Shown piece after piece: positions 29,201 to 36,673 of a stretch of DNA of 50,986 nt. The DNA is taken from assembly GCF_004136575.1 (NCBI RefSeq), contig NZ_NOIQ01000017.1, forward strand, positions 1-50,986, in the 5' to 3' direction. A program made the translations under genes and the position numbers. Origin of the DNA: Rothia koreensis (GTDB lineage: Bacteria > Actinomycetota > Actinomycetes > Actinomycetales > Micrococcaceae). Within the stretch, counting starts at the first letter, position 1; each line of letters begins with the position of its first letter. The notes under the pieces are model-generated. The model saw only the letters and a list, made by a program, of their open reading frames with translations. It was not told where the DNA came from and searched no databases.

Positions 29201-31484
29201 CGGGAACCACCACGGCAAAATCACCTTGCCGTCCAGCTACGTCAGCGAATGGGTCGAACTCGGGTATGCCTCGACCATCAACCGGGCCCAGGGTGCCACG
29301 GTCGATGTAGCACGAGCGGTCGTCGACCAGAACACCGAACGCTCTGATGCCTACGTCGCTTTGTCGCGAGGAAAATACGCCAACCACGCCTATGTCGAAA
29401 CCGGCCCGGAGATGCCCCGTGACCAGGTGCTCGAGAACATCAGCCAGGCCTACGAGACGAATCTCTCCGTCCACGAACTGGCCTCCCGTGCTCGAGCCGA
29501 GAACAGGAACCCTGCCGAGCGGATCGACCTCTACAACAACTTGAGCGTCCACGCCTCGGAGAAGGCGATGGAGCATGTAACCGGGGAAGCACTCGGCGTG
29601 ACGCGTGCGAACGAGCTCAAGGCCAACGACGGTTGGGGTGCGTTGGCTCATGAATTGGCCGATGCCACCGAACACGGCCTGGACCCGGCCGCATTGATCA
29701 AGACCGCTCACGATGCCCGCGGCTTCGATGACGCCGACGACGAGGCGGCCGTGCTGCACTACCGGATCAAGAACCTACGAGCCCGGCATGAGAACATCCG
29801 GGATGCCCACGCCGGGCGGCCGCTGGCGAACATCACCGATGACCACCTGGACCGGCTCATCGAAACCGCCAAGGCCAGTACGGACACCGACTCGAAACGG
29901 GACCAGCTCGAAGACCCCCACTGGGATCAGCGCGAATTCGGCATGGTACCGACTGACCAGCTCAACCGAAGGCGCACCGGGTTGGCCGAGACCATGCGTG
30001 ATGACGACAAACAGGAGTACCGCTGGTTGATGGCAGAAATGGACGCGGAAGTATCGCGCCGTCGGTGGTCCTCCCCCGCTCAAAAACAGTTTGAGGAAAT
30101 CGCCCGCGGGGAAAGGCCCCGCTCCGGACACAACTTCACCATCCAGAACGCCTTGGTTCAGGAAAAGGAACTCCGCGGCTCACTGCTGCCCACCACGGAC
30201 CAGCACGAGAAAGCACCAGGCGAGAGTCTGACGCACGGCGTATCGGAGCATACTGCCTCGACGTTCTGGATGAACCATGAACACACACCCCAGGATTTCC
30301 GGTCCATTCTGGAGGCCCACCACCAGGACATCGGCGAGCTGACCGTGTTGCGTGGGAAACAGATCGCGGCCGAGAAACCTGCCTGGGCCGAGGCCCTGGG
30401 CGAAGTACCGGCCAACCGGAAGAACGCCGCCCAGTGGCACCGCGTCGCCGGTGAGGTCGATGCCTACCGTGCGAAGTACAACATCCCCGACTCCGAGCAA
30501 CGCCCGATCCCGAAGCAGCACGCCCGCTCCGAAGAAGGCGCGTATCTGCAAGCTCAGGTGACCGAGGTCCACAAACGCGGGGCACTGTCCAACCGGACCG
30601 GACACAGTCAAGGCCAGAACCACGTTGTGGCCGAAGAAGCCGCCATCACCCGATCGGCAGCCGAGACACCGACCGAGGCCGAAACCAAGATCGGCACCCA
30701 ACCCGATGCCGCTGAGAAGAAGTGGGAAGAGGCCCTGATGGACATGGATACCCAATGGGATGAGGTCATCACAGCATGGCAGCAGGAAGAAACCGCACGC
30801 ACCGAACACGAAACGGCCGAAGAGCACGTCGAGGAAGCCCGGCAACGGGTCCAGGAAGAAAAAGACAAGCTCGATACCATCGCCGAGGACCTGCAAGGCC
30901 AGGTCACCCGCGACTACGCCCCGGTTGCCCGTGCCGAACAAGGTCTGGAAGAAGCGAACTTCTTTACCCGTGGCTCCCGGACCAAGGACCTGGAAGAAGA
31001 ACGCGAGAAATTCAAGACCAAGTACGGTTTCGATGATCCCGACGCGGCCTACAACCAGGACTGGCTCGAGAAGGACGATACCTACTCCGCGCAGAAGACC
31101 ACCCTGGCTGAAGCCGACGAGGCACTGGAGACCGCCCACCAGCGGGCTCAAGAGACCGGGCAGGCGCTAGAGACCGCCCACCAGTCCACCCAAGAGGCCT
31201 ATGATTCCTACGCCGAGGTCAGGGAAGAGAACCCGGCCACGCGTGTCGCGAGACCGGGTATGGACGGAGAGGTTAATCAGGACAAGCTCGACCGGCAGCG
31301 AAACCAGGACATGACCCGGCTACAAATGGGGACTCGTCCAACGGATGCCATGCGGAACAACCGAAGCCTTGTCCAGTCCGCTCAGGCCCGGGCTAAAACC
31401 GCCAATCCATCCACCAGGACCAATGCGGCGCGTCCGGCAGCTTTGCAAGATGAGGCCAAGCAGTCTCAGTCCCGAAAACTGTGA
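26256..31484 (+). CDS. traA: MobF-type conjugative relaxase-helicase (TraA/TrwC-like)
   Basis: 1742 aa. The N-terminal TrwC domain has catalytic tyrosines in L-Y-Y-T-N (15-16), and R-H-Y-D (H348) with N-L-H-D-H-L-V-I-A-N-R-V (H359, H361) as the three-His metal site. Between residues ~80 and 275 is an insertion with a helix-turn-helix (G-G-S-E-S-Q-I-V-S-S-L-G-I-H-R-S-T-L-Y-R-M-V, ~116-137). A RecD/TraI-type helicase follows: Walker A G-P-A-G-A-G-K-T-T near 700, Walker B V-F-L-V-D-E-V-G-M near 765, and Y-V-A-L-S-R-G near 1035. The C-terminus beyond ~1500 is Glu/Ala-rich coiled coil. It nicks oriT, stays bound to the strand and unwinds it for transfer. ATG 26256/26259 is chosen as the first start inside the family; longer upstream frames lie in oriT. 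Confidence 0.92.
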   Translation: MMTVHKLSTGDGHLYYTNEVASGDQLRAADRELGDYYQVTGMPPGQWIGSGTEHFGLSGQAVTEEQMDALFGSGYTPLDPEKLAEHRAETYRRAYESKRAHYASQALEGLKTYRNGGSESQIVSSLGIHRSTLYRMVSRHEANGNLERADQAIAAGDDHLFLDNYVMSKAEERSATSAAKSAVADGNDDWKEATRLGKKPGEYDQEPVNDFTRELDEQYRRHFKTKDAPPNAEERKEIRNRVAGEQFRQLHGRDGSAVEIAAYIANNSKPRQQSVAGFDHVFTPTKSVSMAWGLGDESLRTGIESAHEAAINDVIDYLDEHAIYARRGQHGREQIDTDKGLVATKFRHYDSRSGDPNLHDHLVIANRVKGADGKWSTLDGRLLYQHGVAASELYNARIMHHINTKLGLEFTPTEVRGKRIWELAGISRDDVSKFSARSVSIKEALDTVEAEFIERHGHAPTPAQRNKLAQQATLATRPEKNGPHSLEELNQQWATKAKTVTPDLPLGENLHAHLKQASTQRAGEVSVQVAESLAMTPQEHVNAIMDRLESTRSTWRVSNINAEATRYFTDIMGGHPVDTDLKQQVVEQVIDTSVSMTPALNVPLPQGREFTRSDGTSIYLPANREVFTSEAIIANEAYLVDAAVSRQVIPAASAEAFDTALETAQQAARDNGYEIDAGQQNLARELATSDKLVAFGIGPAGAGKTTASKIMVNTWTTEGATVHGLAPTAVAADVLGKDAGITATTIDSFLTTDSPTAAAIRPGDVFLVDEVGMVSTPKLAELVSLAEARGAVVRGIGDDQQLGAIGAGGALRLIDREAGCTRLDQVHRFRNPENPSEANLEEAAASLALREPPERGPDKPFDWYLENNRVQAGGHETMVQAVFADWVTDTEAGKLSLMMAPTNTTVAELNELAQARAIRTGAVDPSRTVTTHNDVTIHPGDRVLTRNNNHRLGLNGGKDFVKNGDLWNVLDTHDDGRLTVQHGNHHGKITLPSSYVSEWVELGYASTINRAQGATVDVARAVVDQNTERSDAYVALSRGKYANHAYVETGPEMPRDQVLENISQAYETNLSVHELASRARAENRNPAERIDLYNNLSVHASEKAMEHVTGEALGVTRANELKANDGWGALAHELADATEHGLDPAALIKTAHDARGFDDADDEAAVLHYRIKNLRARHENIRDAHAGRPLANITDDHLDRLIETAKASTDTDSKRDQLEDPHWDQREFGMVPTDQLNRRRTGLAETMRDDDKQEYRWLMAEMDAEVSRRRWSSPAQKQFEEIARGERPRSGHNFTIQNALVQEKELRGSLLPTTDQHEKAPGESLTHGVSEHTASTFWMNHEHTPQDFRSILEAHHQDIGELTVLRGKQIAAEKPAWAEALGEVPANRKNAAQWHRVAGEVDAYRAKYNIPDSEQRPIPKQHARSEEGAYLQAQVTEVHKRGALSNRTGHSQGQNHVVAEEAAITRSAAETPTEAETKIGTQPDAAEKKWEEALMDMDTQWDEVITAWQQEETARTEHETAEEHVEEARQRVQEEKDKLDTIAEDLQGQVTRDYAPVARAEQGLEEANFFTRGSRTKDLEEEREKFKTKYGFDDPDAAYNQDWLEKDDTYSAQKTTLAEADEALETAHQRAQETGQALETAHQSTQEAYDSYAEVREENPATRVARPGMDGEVNQDKLDRQRNQDMTRLQMGTRPTDAMRNNRSLVQSAQARAKTANPSTRTNAARPAALQDEAKQSQSRKL

Positions 31485-31508
31485 GGGCAGCATCCACATG
31501 AGAACACA

Positions 31509-31565
31509 GTAGGGGCGTCGCCGTCAGAAGACAGCGACGGCGCCCCTACGGCGGTAGTTTTTCAG
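31509..31565 (+). terminator. Strong terminator after the relaxase gene
   Basis: GTAGGGGCG (31509-31517) pairs with CGCCCCTAC (31541-31549), and CCGTC with GACGG inside; TTTTT follows at 31558-31562. The same stem may serve the convergent small gene. Confidence 0.75.
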
Positions 31566-31828
31566 TCTTGGTCCTCCGGTGGTTGTGTTCGGGCAACCTC
31601 GTCTGTGCCTCGACGGATGGCACACGGTACTCCGGCGGTGAACTCATGGGTAGCTACCGAGACACCGAAGAAACCCTCGTATATCAGCCGCAGACGTTTT
31701 CCGTCATTGAACGCGACAACGGGTTCGCCGGGAACATGCCGATCGTGGACACGAACAAGCTGATCGCCACGGCGCAGCAGATCACCATCCAATTCTTCGA
31801 CCGGTGTCCCTTCCGGAGGGGCAGGCAC
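31562..31828 (-). CDS. Hypothetical protein, 88 aa
   Basis: From GTG 31828, preceded by GGGAG, the frame encodes P-A-P-P-E-G-T-P-V-E-E-L-D-G-D-L-L-R-R-G-D-Q-L-V-R-V-H-D-R-H and V-V-A-F-N-D-G-K-R-L-R-L-I-Y-E-G-F-F-G-V-S-V-A-T-H-E-F. Alternating hydrophobic positions suggest a small beta-rich soluble protein. No known family. A longer frame to 32047 runs through an IS200/IS605-like end and is unlikely to be coding. It is convergent with the relaxase gene. Confidence 0.5.
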   Translation of the reverse strand: MPAPPEGTPVEELDGDLLRRGDQLVRVHDRHVPGEPVVAFNDGKRLRLIYEGFFGVSVATHEFTAGVPCAIRRGTDEVARTQPPEDQD

Positions 31829-31922
31829 CTTATCTCCCGTATTCTCAAAATCGCCCTCCCGCCGAGGCACTTCGGCTTTGGGCAGGTAGCACCCGTCCAC
31901 CGGGAAACAGGAACCCATCGAG

Positions 31923-31980
31923 ACGCCGCACAGCGGCGTGGTAGGAATCCCCCGGCCCCTCAGGGCGGGGAGGATGTCAA
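31923..31980 (+). repeat. IS200/IS605 right-end-like element without transposase
   Basis: ACGCCGC (31923-31929) and GCGGCGT (31933-31939) form a stem-loop; GTAGGAATCC and a second hairpin (CCCC-g-GCCC with GGGC-GGGG, 31950-31970) follow, ending AGGATGTCAA (31971-31980). This succession is typical of the region just downstream of tnpB in actinobacterial IS605 elements, where it forms the 3' part of omegaRNA. No tnpB is adjacent on the plus strand (the relaxase gene ends at 31484). The rest of 31829-32242 shows no supported gene. Confidence 0.6.
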
Positions 31981-32242
31981 AGTCTCGCCCCTCGCCAGAT
32001 AAATGGCTCAGAGGTACAACTGTGCCTGCCCACGGTCCAAAACCCACGACACAGTTCAGCCCTGCGCTCCAGCGACACTCAACGACGAGGTGGAACTTTC
32101 AGGACTCGCAGGGAAAACCTGACCTTGCAACATGAGCCCTGAACCCATCCATTTATATCCGTCTCACCTGATAAAGGGCATGTCGGCAACACGGCAGCAG
32201 AGAACCTAGCACACGTTGTCCACTCTTTGGTACGGTGAATGC

Positions 32243-32449
32243 ATGAAATTAACACAGCAGGCACGGAACGCGAACGGGCAAGGCAGGAAACCTGCAATGC
32301 ACGTTAGCTTCGATCCTGATGTGCGAGACGCCTTGAGTGAGCTAGCAGCCGAGGCAGGGGCGACAAAGGCCCGGTACCTCAGTTTTCTGATAGCTCGGGA
32401 AAAAGGCCTGCCTGGGCATGACCTGCCCAACACGAAGAAGACCACTTAA
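32243..32449 (+). CDS. Small CopG/RHH-like protein, 68 aa
   Basis: M-H-V-S-F-D-P-D-V-R-D-A-L-S-E-L-A-A-E-A-G-A-T-K-A-R-Y-L-S-F-L-I is a short beta strand followed by two helices, the ribbon-helix-helix layout used by plasmid copy-number and partition regulators. The basic N-terminus (Q-Q-A-R-N-A-N-G-Q-G-R-K) would contact DNA. ATG 32243 is used; the RBS is weak. Its place between the relaxase and repA and its own terminator fit a copy-number repressor, but this is inference. Confidence 0.6.
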   Translation: MKLTQQARNANGQGRKPAMHVSFDPDVRDALSELAAEAGATKARYLSFLIAREKGLPGHDLPNTKKTT

Positions 32450-32453
32450 ATGC

Positions 32454-32492
32454 GAAGTGGCCCTCCCTAGTAAGGGAGGACCACTTCTTCTT
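32454..32492 (+). terminator. Intrinsic terminator before repA
   Basis: GAAGTGG-CCCTCCCT pairs with AGGGAGG-A-CCACTTC around AGTA, followed by TTCTTATAA. Confidence 0.7.
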
Positions 32493-32594
32493 ATAAGACT
32501 CTGAATCCCGCTCTAGTTTGGCGACCTGACGGGATTCTGGTGATCAACAAGGAGCCGATCTATATGTTGCAACCCCCGCCAAGGGAGGCGCGCT

Positions 32595-34007
32595 ATGTCT
32601 AGTGTAGCAACCTCCACCGCCATTAGCACCCCTCGCAGGCGAGTCTGGTTCACCACGCCAGACACGTGCTCCACACTCCCCGAGCAGATCGGGGCATCAA
32701 AGGAGCAGTCCCTCCCCGAGGCTGCGTACCAACAGCAGCGGTTGCGGGACCACCATCGGATCAGACGCTTCGACGCAGGCCACAGCAAGACTCGCTGTTT
32801 CCGCACCTCAGGCGATCCCCGCCAATACCCATTCATCCAGATCAACGGAACAGACTGGAAAAATTTCATCGTGGTCGATGTTGATCGTTCTGATGCCTAC
32901 GAACGGTTGCTCTACCCCGGCGTCCCGAGACCAGACTGGATCATCACCAATCCATCTACCGGCCATGCCCAAGCTGGTTGGGCGATCGACAGCGTTTATG
33001 TCGGCAACAAATCCACACTAGGCCCAGCCCTGTTTTACAGGGCCGTGGCCACTGCCCTGACAAACGCCGTCGGCGGCGATCACAACTTCACCGGCCACAT
33101 CGTTCGCAATCCCTTCGCCGAGTCCCCGAGTGGGCCGGTTGAATACTCCTCCCGGACTGCCCCTTGGCGGCTCGGTGAGCTGAAATCTCACCTGACGACC
33201 TGGACCGACCCCGTCCTCGCAGCCTTGGGATACCAGGACGAACAACCCCAAATGTGGAACCCTGTGCCCGCCGGCCGTGCCTGCGCCCGGGTGGAACATG
33301 CCCTCACCGACCACGTTGGAGACCACTCCCTTGGCCGGAACTGCCATATCTTCTATACGACCCGGATCCGGCTCTGGAAACTACACAGCCGCGGAGAACG
33401 TATTGAAAACCACGCGCATGCCATCGCTCACCAGATCAATAGCCAGCTACCGAGGCCATTGAGTGACCGCGAGGTCAACGGAATCGCCGCTTCCGCGATT
33501 CGGCAGGTCCACCGTGGCAGAGGCCGCCCCCGTGCTGCCGCTGCAGAGGAACCCAACGCTTATCTGGCAGCATTGGGCCGCCGAGGCGGCCGTGCCCGGA
33601 CACTCCCGAAAATTAACGCCGTGACTGCGAATCTGGTAGCCGCGCGAGAGGAACGATCTCGTCGATGCAATGAACGCAGAAAAGAGGCCCTCCGCCTACG
33701 CCGTCAAGGAGAAGTCGCCGAAGCCATAGCTAAGGCCCTCGGGTGTCACCTCCGAACGATCCGGCGCTACTTCCAGCAAGAGGCCGCCCGTATCCAAGCT
33801 CTCCTGCTGGATCGCGCCCTCCACAGGGGTGACACTCACAAAGCATCAGGTGTTAAGGGCGTCCCCCGCGGGCTCCCATTGGGAACCCTTGTCCACTGGC
33901 TCGACCACCACTGCGCTAGTCTGAGAGACGCTCAGGCCTCCACGATGCGATCTCCGGCAAATCCATCACCAGCTCAGCTACGGTGTCATGACTTCTCCCC
34001 TGGCTAG
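32595..34007 (+). CDS. repA: Plasmid replication initiator RepA (replicase/primase type)
   Basis: A 470-aa protein of the actinobacterial theta-replication class. Residues ~75-200 form the replicase domain (P-F-I-Q-I-N-G-T-D-W-K-N-F-I-V-V-D-V-D-R-S-D-A, I-T-N-P-S-T-G-H-A-Q-A-G-W and R-N-P-F). Residues ~225-310 resemble the PriCT primase C-terminal helix bundle (G-R-N-C-H-I-F-Y-T-T-R, L-S-D-R-E-V-N-G-I-A-A-S-A-I). Near 375 an HTH (E-V-A-E-A-I-A-K-A-L-G-C-H-L-R-T-I-R-R-Y) could bind iterons. AAGGGAGG precedes the ATG by six bases. This makes the DNA an autonomously replicating plasmid or its integrated copy. Confidence 0.85.
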   Translation: MSSVATSTAISTPRRRVWFTTPDTCSTLPEQIGASKEQSLPEAAYQQQRLRDHHRIRRFDAGHSKTRCFRTSGDPRQYPFIQINGTDWKNFIVVDVDRSDAYERLLYPGVPRPDWIITNPSTGHAQAGWAIDSVYVGNKSTLGPALFYRAVATALTNAVGGDHNFTGHIVRNPFAESPSGPVEYSSRTAPWRLGELKSHLTTWTDPVLAALGYQDEQPQMWNPVPAGRACARVEHALTDHVGDHSLGRNCHIFYTTRIRLWKLHSRGERIENHAHAIAHQINSQLPRPLSDREVNGIAASAIRQVHRGRGRPRAAAAEEPNAYLAALGRRGGRARTLPKINAVTANLVAAREERSRRCNERRKEALRLRRQGEVAEAIAKALGCHLRTIRRYFQQEAARIQALLLDRALHRGDTHKASGVKGVPRGLPLGTLVHWLDHHCASLRDAQASTMRSPANPSPAQLRCHDFSPG

Positions 34008-34398
34008 ATGACACTTCAACATCGGGGCCCTTGTCCCCCGATGCCCTAAACCACCCTTCCGCATCGGCTCCACACACCACTGTCGGTTCCCCGGTTCCGT
34101 TACGGAGAGGGATGACAAAGCAATTCGGGCTTGCGGGAATGTAGTGCCATCAGTTTCCCATCATCTCGTCTGCTTTACAGACCCACCCACGTGTCCCTCC
34201 GAAGGAAAGCAGGCATCATCCGATGCGGTAGTGAACAAGCGGCTAGACCCCCCGAACTGTTTGCAACAGCATGACGAAGCAAACGGTGCGGGAGAAGGAT
34301 AAAACCGCATAGCATAATATAATATTATGCCGTTCTGTATTGCATCACGTCATGCGATTCTATACGGTATGGAGTAATACAATATGGAAGGAGTACTG
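34008..34398. promoter_or_regulatory. repA-parA intergenic region with a 19-bp palindrome (par operator/centromere or origin)
   Basis: GCATAATATAATATTATGC (34312-34330) is a perfect palindrome containing a consensus -10 TATAAT (34318-34323). Nearby are CCGCATA (34306) and TATACGGTATGGA (34361). Related motifs recur after parB-like gene (CCGCATAA twice at 35357-35376; TTCCATA/TATGGAA inverted at 35424-35442). A GC hairpin follows repA near 34020-34043. Such repeats on both sides of parA fit a partition centromere with autoregulation. Confidence 0.6.
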
Positions 34399-35046
34399 AT
34401 GGCGGTCATTACCATTGCCAACGTCAAAGGCGGATGCATGAAGTCCACCTCGGCCATCAATCTCGCGGTGGAACTGCATCACCGTGATTACCGTGTGCTG
34501 CTCATTGATGCAGACAGTTCAGTGAAATCAGTCTCGCGTTGGGAGCAAGACCGCCAGGAGACGGGCCAGGACACCATCCCAGTCTTGGAAAAGACCGGGA
34601 ACCTTGCCAAACAGTTGAAAGCCCTCAGTCACGATTACGACGCCGTAATCGTCGATGTCCCTGGTTTCGACTCCACCGAGATGCGGACCGCGCTCCTGGC
34701 CTCCGACGTGGTGCTGGTTCCGGTCTTCCCGTCCCAGTTCGACGTGGACACCACAACCACAGAGATGCGTCATGTCCTGGATCAGGCCGAAGAGTTCAAC
34801 CCTGACCTGAAGGAGCTGGTCATCCTGACCAAGGTCGATACTCACCCCTTCGGTGATGAAGCTTCCAGCGCGCGAGAGATCCTGACACGTCATTTTCCTC
34901 TGGCCACCACGGAGCTCCATGAAAGGAAGATTTACCGAACTACGGCAGCTGACGGTAGCTCAGTCATCGAAGCTGGTTCCTCGAAAGCTCGGACCGAATT
35001 CCGATCATTGACCGATGAACTGCTCCCGCACCTGACTATTAACTAA
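34399..35046 (+). CDS. parA: ParA-family partition ATPase with unusual Walker A
   Basis: The 215-aa protein has the small-ParA layout: A-V-I-T-I-A-N-V-K-G-G-C-M-K-S-T (deviant Walker A), V-L-L-I-D-A-D-S-S-V-K-S (A'), V-I-V-D-V-P-G-F-D-S (Walker B), and L-T-K-V-D-T. The glycine that normally precedes the catalytic Lys is Met (K-G-G-C-M-K-S-T instead of K-G-G-x-G-K-[ST]-T). ParA proteins segregate plasmids by ATP-dependent nucleoid binding. The start at 34399 follows GGAAGGAG; an in-frame ATG at 34384 lies before that RBS. The small gene 23 bases downstream is the likely ParB-type partner. Confidence 0.85.
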   Translation: MAVITIANVKGGCMKSTSAINLAVELHHRDYRVLLIDADSSVKSVSRWEQDRQETGQDTIPVLEKTGNLAKQLKALSHDYDAVIVDVPGFDSTEMRTALLASDVVLVPVFPSQFDVDTTTTEMRHVLDQAEEFNPDLKELVILTKVDTHPFGDEASSAREILTRHFPLATTELHERKIYRTTAADGSSVIEAGSSKARTEFRSLTDELLPHLTIN

Positions 35047-35069
35047 GACCACTCGCGAAAGGATCAAAG

Positions 35070-35363
35070 ATGCGCGACCGAACGACGAAAGACCAACGCC
35101 TCGATGACTACATCGAAGGCGCCCAAGGTGGAGCAAAGCGCAGGACTCGGCAGATGCCGACCGAGGCGACCGAACGCCTCGAGGGACGCTTCAAGACCGG
35201 GCGGAGATACAACATCCTTAACATCATGGGTAACGAATCCGTGAAAGAACTGCTCGATCATGCGGCCCAGCAGGAAGACTGCCGACCCCAGGACATCGTC
35301 CGCCGCTATCTGCTGGTCACCCTCGAAGATAAATATGGCGACGACGTTCCCTATACCGCATAA
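35070..35363 (+). CDS. Small partition partner (ParB-like role), 97 aa
   Basis: The product has a basic N-terminus (K-D-Q-R-L-D-D-Y-I-E-G-A-Q-G-G-A-K-R-R-T-R-Q-M-P-T-E-A) and a helical C-terminus (E-S-V-K-E-L-L-D-H-A-A-Q-Q-E-D-C-R-P-Q-D-I-V-R-R-Y-L-L-V). That resembles ribbon-helix-helix partners of small ParA proteins in position and size, not in a diagnostic motif. AAAGGAT precedes the ATG; repeats at 35357-35442 follow immediately and could be its binding sites. Confidence 0.6.
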   Translation: MRDRTTKDQRLDDYIEGAQGGAKRRTRQMPTEATERLEGRFKTGRRYNILNIMGNESVKELLDHAAQQEDCRPQDIVRRYLLVTLEDKYGDDVPYTA

Positions 35364-35423
35364 TGCCGCATAACACCGCACCATACAACATCAGCCTGTT
35401 TCATACGGTTCCATATCATATCA

Positions 35424-35442
35424 TTCCATATACTGTATGGAA
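35424..35442. repeat. Inverted repeat downstream of the par genes
   Basis: TTCCATA (35424-35430) and TATGGAA (35436-35442) flank TACTG, inside an AT-rich run with several CATA/TATG steps. Likely partition site or operator of the decayed ssb. Confidence 0.5.
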
Positions 35443-35461
35443 TTGATGCAGAGGAGTACTG

Positions 35462-35755
35462 ATAAGCAACGAGATCCCCCCCCCTGACGATCGTCGGCAA
35501 CCTCACCAAAGATCCAGAACTGAGATACCGGCCAGGTGGGGGAGAGGCAGTTCTGCGCTTTACGGTGGCTTCCGCCCCACGCTACTACTCCAAGGCCGAA
35601 CGGGAGTACGTCGATGGAGAGACGACGTTCATGCCGTGTTGGATCACCTCCCGCGGCAGCGAAGCCGCCAACGGATATCTTGAGCGGCTCGCGGAGACCT
35701 TCCGCCGAGGGGATCATGTGATTGTCGTCGGTGATCTGGTCACCCAGGCCAAAGA
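35462..35755 (+). pseudogene. ssb: Decayed single-stranded DNA-binding protein gene
   Basis: A well-placed GAGGAG (35451-35456) is followed by ATA-AGC-AAC-GAG-ATC, where an ssb start (M-S-N-E-I-P) would be expected, so the ATG seems mutated to ATA. A run of nine C then shifts the frame: eight would continue into L-T-I-V-G-N-L-T-K-D-P-E-L-R-Y. The OB-fold continues with A-V-L-R-F-T-V-A-S-A and ends at V-V-G-D-L-V-T-Q-A-K, where an ISL3 end (GGCTCTTC at 35756) interrupts it after about 98 codons. Three independent lesions make it inactive. Confidence 0.8.
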
Positions 35756-36397
35756 GGCTCTTCACAATTCGGGGTGTAGGTGTGGTCTGAATCCGCCGGC
35801 TTCGAGGAGTGCGCGGGCGATGTAGTTGGTGAGGTTGCGGAAGCCGAGGGCCAGGCCACGCAGGTGCTCGAGGCGACCGTTCACGGCTTCGGTAGGTCCG
35901 TTGCTCGTGCGCGGCCGGTCGAAGTAGGCCAGGACGTCGCAGGCGCGTCTGGTCAGGGTGCGGCCGAGCTTGCGCAGTTCTACCAACGCCTCAGGCACAC
36001 TGTCGGCGAGGGCGTCGATCACGGAGCTCATCTCGACGCGGCCGGCTGCCCGGTCGGGGTGACGGTAGGCGGAGATCATGCGCTGGTAGATCCCCCAGGT
36101 GCACTCGACTTGCACGTGCCGGTCCCCAGCGAAGAGCTTGTCAAGGCGCTCGTGCTGGCGGTCGGTGAGCAGGTCAGCCCCGGTGTGCAGGGTCCGCCGC
36201 GCGGTGTAGAGCGGGTCGCCCTTGCGTCCGCGGTGTCCGTGCAGTTCCTGCTGGACTCGGCGGCGGCACTCATCGAGAGCGTCCCCGGCCAACCGGATGA
36301 CGTGGAAGGGATCCATAACCGTGACGGCGTCCGGCAGCTCCTCGGTGGTGGCGGTCTTGAAGCCCGCGAACCCATCCATGGCGACCGCAGCGATCAC
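35756..36397 (-). mobile_element. Truncated ISL3-family element (transposase C-terminal half)
   Basis: The left end GGCTCTTCACAATTCGGG is an ISL3-type terminal repeat. The frame on the minus strand (about 210 aa) covers A-V-A-M-D-G-F, V-M-D-P-F-H-V-I-R-L-A-G-D-A-L-D, T-W-G-I-Y-Q-R-M-I and N-G-P-T-E-A-V-N-G-R-L, with the second Asp and the Glu of the DDE triad. The N-terminal half and the other end are missing beyond 36398. About 85% like the complete copy at 37348-38670 in the shared part by eye. Confidence 0.85.
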
Positions 36398-36673
36398 GGC
36401 GGGCGAACCCGGCGAGTGACGCTACGTGCGGGACAACAGGTCTCACCGATGAGCTGAGGTGGTCGGCCCCGACGGGCGTGGCGCCACCGGTGCTCAGCCC
36501 AGATGTCTCATTGAGATATCGCCCGTCGGTCAGACCCGACTTGGCTCAGGTTAGCTTTGGATCGACCTGGGCTTCGTGTTCCAGCCCTTCGTCCGCTCCC
36601 TGATCTGCTGCCACGAGCGACCGTACCGCACGCGGCCCAATGACTGCTAAGGTCTGCCTGTCAAGGGAGGATC
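36398..36673. other. Gap between an IS relic and a membrane-protein gene
   Basis: No gene, repeat or RNA that I can support. Confidence 0.4.

Noticed and set aside
28800-31151. Long minus-strand frames (up to about 320 codons) within the relaxase gene
   Set aside because: Shadows of the relaxase reading frame; no start signals, no known motifs.
31568-32002. 144-codon plus-strand frame
   Set aside because: It runs through the IS200/IS605-like hairpins, and its tail is a translation of that structured DNA. The minus-strand gene has better coding character and an RBS.
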